DNA of 12,104 nucleotides from an uncultured Mollicutes bacterium (GTDB lineage: Bacteria; Bacillota_I; Bacilli_A; Acholeplasmatales; Anaeroplasmataceae). The translations under genes were made by a program, and so were the position numbers. Shown here in pieces: positions 7,066-12,104 of this stretch. Where the stretch lies: contig CAMWJY010000007.1 of the NCBI GenBank assembly GCA_947174685.1, positions 1 to 12,104 of the forward strand, in the 5' to 3' direction. The notes under the pieces were generated by a model, which saw nothing but the letters and a program-made list of their open reading frames with translations, was not told where the DNA came from and ran no database searches. How positions within the stretch are numbered: position 1 is the stretch's first letter; each line of letters starts with the position of its first letter.

Positions 7066-10000
7066 TTAGTCTATATCTTTCTTTCTTTTTTTGTTGATTG
7101 CACCATATTTATCACGATTAACACAAATCAAGATAATAATTAAAATTATGATTGCAATAGCAATTAAAATCCAAGGCATAATTTGTTTAAGGATTTCTGG
7201 AATAGTAAATCCTGTATTTAATGCGGAAGACTTTAACTTGAAGGTTACAATCTCTTCATCTGAACCATCAAATAATCTTACAACAACTTCTCTACAATTT
7301 CCATCACTAATATCAGAAAGAATTGTTATTTCTGGTGTTTTAGTATATGAATTTGAAGGATCATATTGTTCAGCGTCAAATACAAAATATTTTGCAAAAT
7401 CTTCAATTGCAGAAACTCTCTTATCTACCAAATCAATTTCATACATCTTCTTTGCTTCATCAATAAGAGTCATTGTGTAATTATAAGCTGATTCATTGAT
7501 TGTATATTTCATAGGATCACGTTCAATATTAACTACAATAGCACGTGTTGATACTTGATCCTCAGCATAAACAAGTACAACTACAGTGTTCATGCCAACT
7601 CTTAAATTAATATTATTAGTATCTGAATGACGAGGATCTCTAGCATTGATAACTTGATAAGTAGCACCATCACCATCTGCATCTGCAAGCTTTTCAGGTG
7701 TTACTAAAACATCAACGAACTGAATTCCATTAGGAACTCTATAATTATATTCTCTTATGTCATTTGAATACTCTGTCTTAAATACTGGAATCTGAGGAAT
7801 ATCAATTGCAGCAACATCATTATTTGTTGATGATTCTCCACGACGTCTAATAGTTAATATATATTCTGTTGTTTGTCCTGTAACTGAAGTTACTGAGATT
7901 GTAAAACGATTTAGACCTTCTACCAAATCAACATTAAAGCTTCTTAATAAGCCTGTAGTTGTTATAGCAGTTGAATTGTTACAAGAAACAATATGAGTCT
8001 CGTTATCTACAGAAGCATTAATTGTTGCATGTAATGTCATATAGGTAACAATTGTTGTATACTCAAATACATCCTTATCAAAGGTTGTATTCTTATAGTT
8101 TGTATCTAATAATTTCTCACCAACTGCTTCTAAGTTTGTCAAATATGGACTTGGATAATCTCTTTGAACATTAATACGATATGTATAAGATGTACCGCTT
8201 TCAGATTCAACAACAACAACAAATGTATTCATGCCTTCTTTTAATAATTGAGTGCCTAAATCACCATGTACTTTTGCCTTATTATCAGCTGATACATATT
8301 CTATTTGAATTGATGTTGTATCATAAGGTCTAGGACTTAATGTATAAGTTCCACCCTCATCTTCTGGTGTAAATCCTGGAACAGTCACACCATCAGCTTT
8401 TAAATCTTTTAGTTTTGCATTATCTGATGGAGCTTCAAATTCTAGTTCAATAGTATAAACCTCACCCTTTGAACCATTTTCAGCTTGCATCTGAACAGTA
8501 ACAGTCTTAGTTTTACCACGATCAGAATCAAGAATTGTAACAGTTCTTGTACCGCTAGTTACAGTTTGATTATCAATCAATACGATTGAAGGTGAGTAAC
8601 CAGGTTTTACAACTGTAATTGTATAGTTCTGTGCACTAAATGGAATCTGATATGTTCCATATGTAGTTATACTACTATTAAAGTTTGTTTGTCCTAAATG
8701 TGTTTGACCAGTACCATCAGATACTTCAATATATGTTAAAGATTTATCACCTGATAAATCAAGTGCGCCTCTTGACAAGTTAACTGGATAGTTAGTTGTA
8801 CTACCATCTTCTGCTGTAACAGTAATTGTATAATAGAAGTTATTCTCATCTTTACTTCCCAAATCATGATTACCAGCACCATTTACTTTAGCTGTTGAAT
8901 CATTTGGAACTGCAACAATATTAATAGAGGAAACAGAATCACCTAAATTTGGAACTGCAAGTGGTGAGTTACCTGGCAAGTTTTCATGTCTTACTGTATG
9001 AGTCTCACCTGCTGCATCTTCATAGATAACCGTCAATTCCTTTAAGGTAGAATCAGAGCTCTTTGCCTTACGAATAATTGTAACAGTTACTGAATTAGAT
9101 TGAGCATTTGTAGCAGTTGGATCTAGTTCACCATATTCACTCTTAATATAAATAGCAAAATTATTTGTTCCTTCTTTAAGAGTTACAATTTGATTTGTGT
9201 ATTTAGAACCATTCACATAGATAACAGAATTAGCGCCACCGCCCAATACTTCTAAGTAGGTTTGTGATACACTGTTAGCAACTGTAATACTCAAATTGCC
9301 ATTTTCATAATCAATAAAGCTTGTTTCATCAACATCTTTTATATGATCACCACCAGCTAATACTAATGCATTTATATCATCAATGTCAAAATCTGTATCT
9401 GCTGGATAGATTGTAAATGTATATACCTTTTCCTTTCCAGTTTGGCTCACAACAGTAACACGCTTAATGTTTGCTTGACCTGGAGTTAATGATATATCTT
9501 TTGGCCATTCAATGTGCGCGCTTGGATCAGAGGTAGTAACAAAAGTATTAACATCAAGCTCAAATGTTTTTGTATCTCTACTTACAACATACTTATAATT
9601 AGTACTTGTAGAAGTAATAGGTAAAGTTGTTAAGTTAGGATTTGATGGTGATGCCAAATATTCATATAAAATGATTGAATTATCATCACTACCAGCATTT
9701 CTAGTAATTTCAATTACATAATCTGCAAATGCACCACTAGCTGCTGTAACTCTTACCTTATAGGTTGAAGTTCCTACAGGTATATTTGATACATTGAAAG
9801 CTTTAGAAGGACTTGTTAACACATTTCCATTTGGCTCAACAATAGTTATTTTATTCATACTAGAGTACATTGTATCATATCTAAATACCGCACTATCTTG
9901 GTCATAAGTTAAACTTACCTTATATCCAGAATAAATATCTGTTGAGAAGTTTGGATTTAGTTTATTCACATCAACGCCATTTTCTGTAACAATAACATAT

Positions 10001-12104
10001 AAATCATCTAATGTCTTTGGTGCATCCTGGATAACATTTACAACATATTTACAGGTTGTCTTTCCATCTTGAGCAGTGGTTGTAACTGTCAAAATATTAC
10101 TTCCAACACTCAAAGTGTATCGATTATCTGAAGTTGCTGGATTATCTGTAATTTCTGTAGTAGTTTTTGTTGGAACACCATCAAAGTAAACATCACTAGC
10201 ATCTCCGATATGTACCTCATATTGTCCACCCTTATCACCAGCAGTAAAGCCTGTTACTGGCTTTCCATTAATTTTGAATTCCTTTAAGGTAGCATCAGTA
10301 TCAGCTTCATCTCTCGTAATCGTAATTGTATAAGCATTACCCTCAGATCTGGAATTTGTACCATCTTGAGCTGTTAAATAAATTTCATAAACAACTGTGT
10401 TACCTGGGGCAACAGGAATAATTTCTTGATAAGTTGTATTATTAGTTGTTTGTTGATAAGATCCAGATTCAATATATAACGTTGAGTTTTCGCTTTTCTT
10501 AACGAAATCAAGAGTTGCAGATTCTTCTAATGAAGTCAAATGCACAGTATATTCATGTGTATTTTGAGCAAACTTAGGAGATAGCTTATCCGTTGAAGAA
10601 ATTGGAGAATATGCTCTAATTGAAGTCAAAGACTTATCCGTGTCTGGATTTGCTCTTGTTGTCCAAATCTGAATTGAATATACTCTTGTTGATGTTCCAT
10701 CCTCTGCTGTAACAGTAATTCTATAGGTTTGCGTATTCGTAGTTGAACCAAGCAATACCACCTGATTATCAATATCACCTGATACAGTTGATTTACTATC
10801 CTCTGGAACTGCTACTATATTTGCTTGTCCTGTATTAGATTTTACATTTTCAACCATATAAGGTCCATTAAAATCTCTAGAGAAGTTTTGAGGAGCTCCA
10901 CCAATAGTATAGTTTTGCTTAATTCCATCAATATATATCTCTAGAGATGATAAATAAGTATTGGAAGAACCAGCCTCTCTAGTGATAGAGATTGAATATT
11001 GTCTTGTTTTGTCTTGAATTTTGTTATCATTTTCATTACTAGCTAATTTTCCTAATTCAGAGACAACTCTAACAGTTACTGCATATTTCTTAGTATCTGG
11101 GAATTGCTTTGTATATCCATCTGATAAAGATCCTAAAGTAGCTCCATCAAAGGATACAGTACCATTAAAGCCATTCTTACGTGGGAACAAGAATGCACTC
11201 TTCACTGGGAATGGAACAGAGAATGTTTGCTGTCCTACTGTAGAATCTCTATTTGGGTCAAATGTAAATGCTTCACCCAATGGATTTAAGATATCTGTAT
11301 AATCATCCTGTGATTCATATATATTAATATTATCCAGCTTATTATCAGTATCAGCACAATAGATACGAATCGTGTAGTTTCTACCTGCACCTGTTCCATC
11401 AACGGTTTCTTGTTCAGACTTAACATTTATCATCAACTTAACCATTTCACCATTTCCAATAGAAGACGTAAAAGGTGAAGATGTCATGTTTGAACCCTTG
11501 CTTGGAGTGATTGTAAAGCTTGCACTTGGAGAAACAGACAATGCTACAGTCAAGTAGCCTGTACCTCTTGGTAAATAGAATGAGAATGAGGTATCATCCT
11601 TATTAAACACATAATCGAAATTTACGCCTAAATGACTTGAATCAGTACAATTCACATCATTGATGGTTAAGCTTTCAATTTTCTTGTCAACACCAGCCTG
11701 ATCTCTTATAACTGTAAAAGTATATAATTTACCCGGCGTACCATTTTCTGCAATACCTTGAACCTTAAATGTATTTGTACCTTGAACTAAAGTTACAGTT
11801 TGTTTAACTCTTAATGTTCCATCTACACCACCAGAAATAAATCCTTGACCAGCGCCTAATGTTTCTTTAGCGTTCTTAACAACAATCTCTACATCTAAAG
11901 TCTTAACACTATAATTCAAATGTACACTTCCTGATGTAGGATAAGTTTGATTTGTTTCTGCAAAATTAAATGGAATAGGAGTAGCTCCATTCATAAAGAT
12001 AACATCTTCAATGCCATTTTCTGTAGAACGTTCATCTTCAAATGCTGTACTTACTGTAAAGCTATCATAATTACCATCCTGAGATTCAAGATAAATATAT
12101 ATAT
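7066..12104 (-). CDS. Giant membrane-anchored surface protein with about 14 cadherin-like beta-sandwich units (C-terminal part, runs off the right edge)
   Basis: The frame is open from 12102 to the TAA at 7066-7068, giving 1,678 visible residues; the Met at 11994 is internal, since the frame continues upstream as coding sequence matching the paralogue. Units of about 100-120 residues each end in a Y-x-(I/V)-x-(I/V)-x-R type strand, near bases 11720, 11360, 10985, 10665, 10320, 10035, 9705, 9410, 9075, 8780, 8440, 8165, 7850 and 7525. Many carry the (V/T)TAEDG(T/S) turn (ITVTAEDGTST, ITVTAEDGSTT) typical of Pfam-type cadherin-like beta-sandwich domains. After a short membrane-proximal region comes one hydrophobic helix (bases about 7120-7173, PWILIAIAIIILIIILI) and a basic tail ending KKRKKDID, so the repeats are outside and the tail inside. 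No LPXTG sorting motif was seen. It is colinear with the protein at 1-2892, which suggests about 548 residues are missing here. The EAL gene starts 16 bases after its stop, implying an operon. Adhesion, sensing or scaffolding outside the cell is inferred from architecture only. Confidence 0.93.
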   Translation of the reverse strand, partial: IYIYLESQDGNYDSFTVSTAFEDERSTENGIEDVIFMNGATPIPFNFAETNQTYPTSGSVHLNYSVKTLDVEIVVKNAKETLGAGQGFISGGVDGTLRVKQTVTLVQGTNTFKVQGIAENGTPGKLYTFTVIRDQAGVDKKIESLTINDVNCTDSSHLGVNFDYVFNKDDTSFSFYLPRGTGYLTVALSVSPSASFTITPSKGSNMTSSPFTSSIGNGEMVKLMINVKSEQETVDGTGAGRNYTIRIYCADTDNKLDNINIYESQDDYTDILNPLGEAFTFDPNRDSTVGQQTFSVPFPVKSAFLFPRKNGFNGTVSFDGATLGSLSDGYTKQFPDTKKYAVTVRVVSELGKLASNENDNKIQDKTRQYSISITREAGSSNTYLSSLEIYIDGIKQNYTIGGAPQNFSRDFNGPYMVENVKSNTGQANIVAVPEDSKSTVSGDIDNQVVLLGSTTNTQTYRITVTAEDGTSTRVYSIQIWTTRANPDTDKSLTSIRAYSPISSTDKLSPKFAQNTHEYTVHLTSLEESATLDFVKKSENSTLYIESGSYQQTTNNTTYQEIIPVAPGNTVVYEIYLTAQDGTNSRSEGNAYTITITRDEADTDATLKEFKINGKPVTGFTAGDKGGQYEVHIGDASDVYFDGVPTKTTTEITDNPATSDNRYTLSVGSNILTVTTTAQDGKTTCKYVVNVIQDAPKTLDDLYVIVTENGVDVNKLNPNFSTDIYSGYKVSLTYDQDSAVFRYDTMYSSMNKITIVEPNGNVLTSPSKAFNVSNIPVGTSTYKVRVTAASGAFADYVIEITRNAGSDDNSIILYEYLASPSNPNLTTLPITSTSTNYKYVVSRDTKTFELDVNTFVTTSDPSAHIEWPKDISLTPGQANIKRVTVVSQTGKEKVYTFTIYPADTDFDIDDINALVLAGGDHIKDVDETSFIDYENGNLSITVANSVSQTYLEVLGGGANSVIYVNGSKYTNQIVTLKEGTNNFAIYIKSEYGELDPTATNAQSNSVTVTIIRKAKSSDSTLKELTVIYEDAAGETHTVRHENLPGNSPLAVPNLGDSVSSINIVAVPNDSTAKVNGAGNHDLGSKDENNFYYTITVTAEDGSTTNYPVNLSRGALDLSGDKSLTYIEVSDGTGQTHLGQTNFNSSITTYGTYQIPFSAQNYTITVVKPGYSPSIVLIDNQTVTSGTRTVTILDSDRGKTKTVTVQMQAENGSKGEVYTIELEFEAPSDNAKLKDLKADGVTVPGFTPEDEGGTYTLSPRPYDTTSIQIEYVSADNKAKVHGDLGTQLLKEGMNTFVVVVESESGTSYTYRINVQRDYPSPYLTNLEAVGEKLLDTNYKNTTFDKDVFEYTTIVTYMTLHATINASVDNETHIVSCNNSTAITTTGLLRSFNVDLVEGLNRFTISVTSVTGQTTEYILTIRRRGESSTNNDVAAIDIPQIPVFKTEYSNDIREYNYRVPNGIQFVDVLVTPEKLADADGDGATYQVINARDPRHSDTNNINLRVGMNTVVVLVYAEDQVSTRAIVVNIERDPMKYTINESAYNYTMTLIDEAKKMYEIDLVDKRVSAIEDFAKYFVFDAEQYDPSNSYTKTPEITILSDISDGNCREVVVRLFDGSDEEIVTFKLKSSALNTGFTIPEILKQIMPWILIAIAIIILIIILICVNRDKYGAINKKRKKDID

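Noticed and set aside
11992..11994. ATG at 11994 as the start of the right giant protein
   Set aside because: The frame stays open to the window edge, and the 36 upstream codons match the paralogue (SQDG, DERSTENGI), so this Met is internal.
12090..12104. ATATATATAT at the window end as a promoter -10 region
   Set aside because: It is in-frame coding sequence (Ile-Tyr-Ile-Tyr) that aligns with the paralogue.
7066..12104. CRISPR-like or DNA-level tandem repeat array
   Set aside because: The periodicity of about 330 bases is at protein-domain level; units are strongly diverged in DNA, with no short identical repeats and spacers.

Overview
The window reads as one block of four genes, all on the minus strand, from an AT-rich Gram-positive-type bacterium. 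Lipoprotein processing, AAGGAG-type ribosome binding sites and the codon choice fit Bacillota, most likely a Bacilli, Erysipelotrichia or Mollicutes-adjacent lineage of the kind seen in uncultured gut genomes; the lineage is inferred from style, not proven. Tryptophan is written TGG and no frame needs TGA read through, so the standard bacterial code is used, not the Mycoplasma code.

Layout in order of transcription (right to left): (1) 12104-7066, the C-terminal part of a giant surface protein made of about 14 visible tandem cadherin-like beta-sandwich units, ending in a membrane helix and a basic cytoplasmic tail; its start lies beyond the right edge. (2) 7049-4143, a 968-residue membrane-anchored protein with a degenerate GGDEF-like domain, an EAL (cyclic di-GMP phosphodiesterase-type) domain with most metal ligands, a long charged coiled coil, an acidic tract and a conserved-looking C-terminal domain. 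(3) An intergenic stretch of about 107 bases with two AT-rich hairpins. (4) 4035-2914, a lipoprotein with four Ig-like domains, best started at a GTG. (5) 2892-1, the N-terminal 964 residues of a second giant beta-sandwich protein with a signal sequence, running off the left edge.

The two giant proteins are colinear paralogues: from about residue 549 of the left protein, the visible start of the right protein lines up with it over several hundred residues with shared words such as DERSTENGI, SELGKL and REAGS. By this alignment the right protein lacks about 548 residues here and would total about 2,200. The two genes therefore frame a cytoplasmic or inner-face EAL protein and an exported lipoprotein.

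Working hypothesis (inference): this is a cell-surface adhesion or sensing module in which giant extracellular proteins, one ending in a membrane helix with a short cytoplasmic tail, act together with an inner-membrane EAL protein that senses or degrades cyclic di-GMP and scaffolds through its coiled coil, plus an Ig-like lipoprotein on the outer face. Gene order, tight spacing and membrane topology support a shared job; no direct evidence of interaction is visible. No RNA genes, mobile elements, CRISPR arrays or integration sites were seen.
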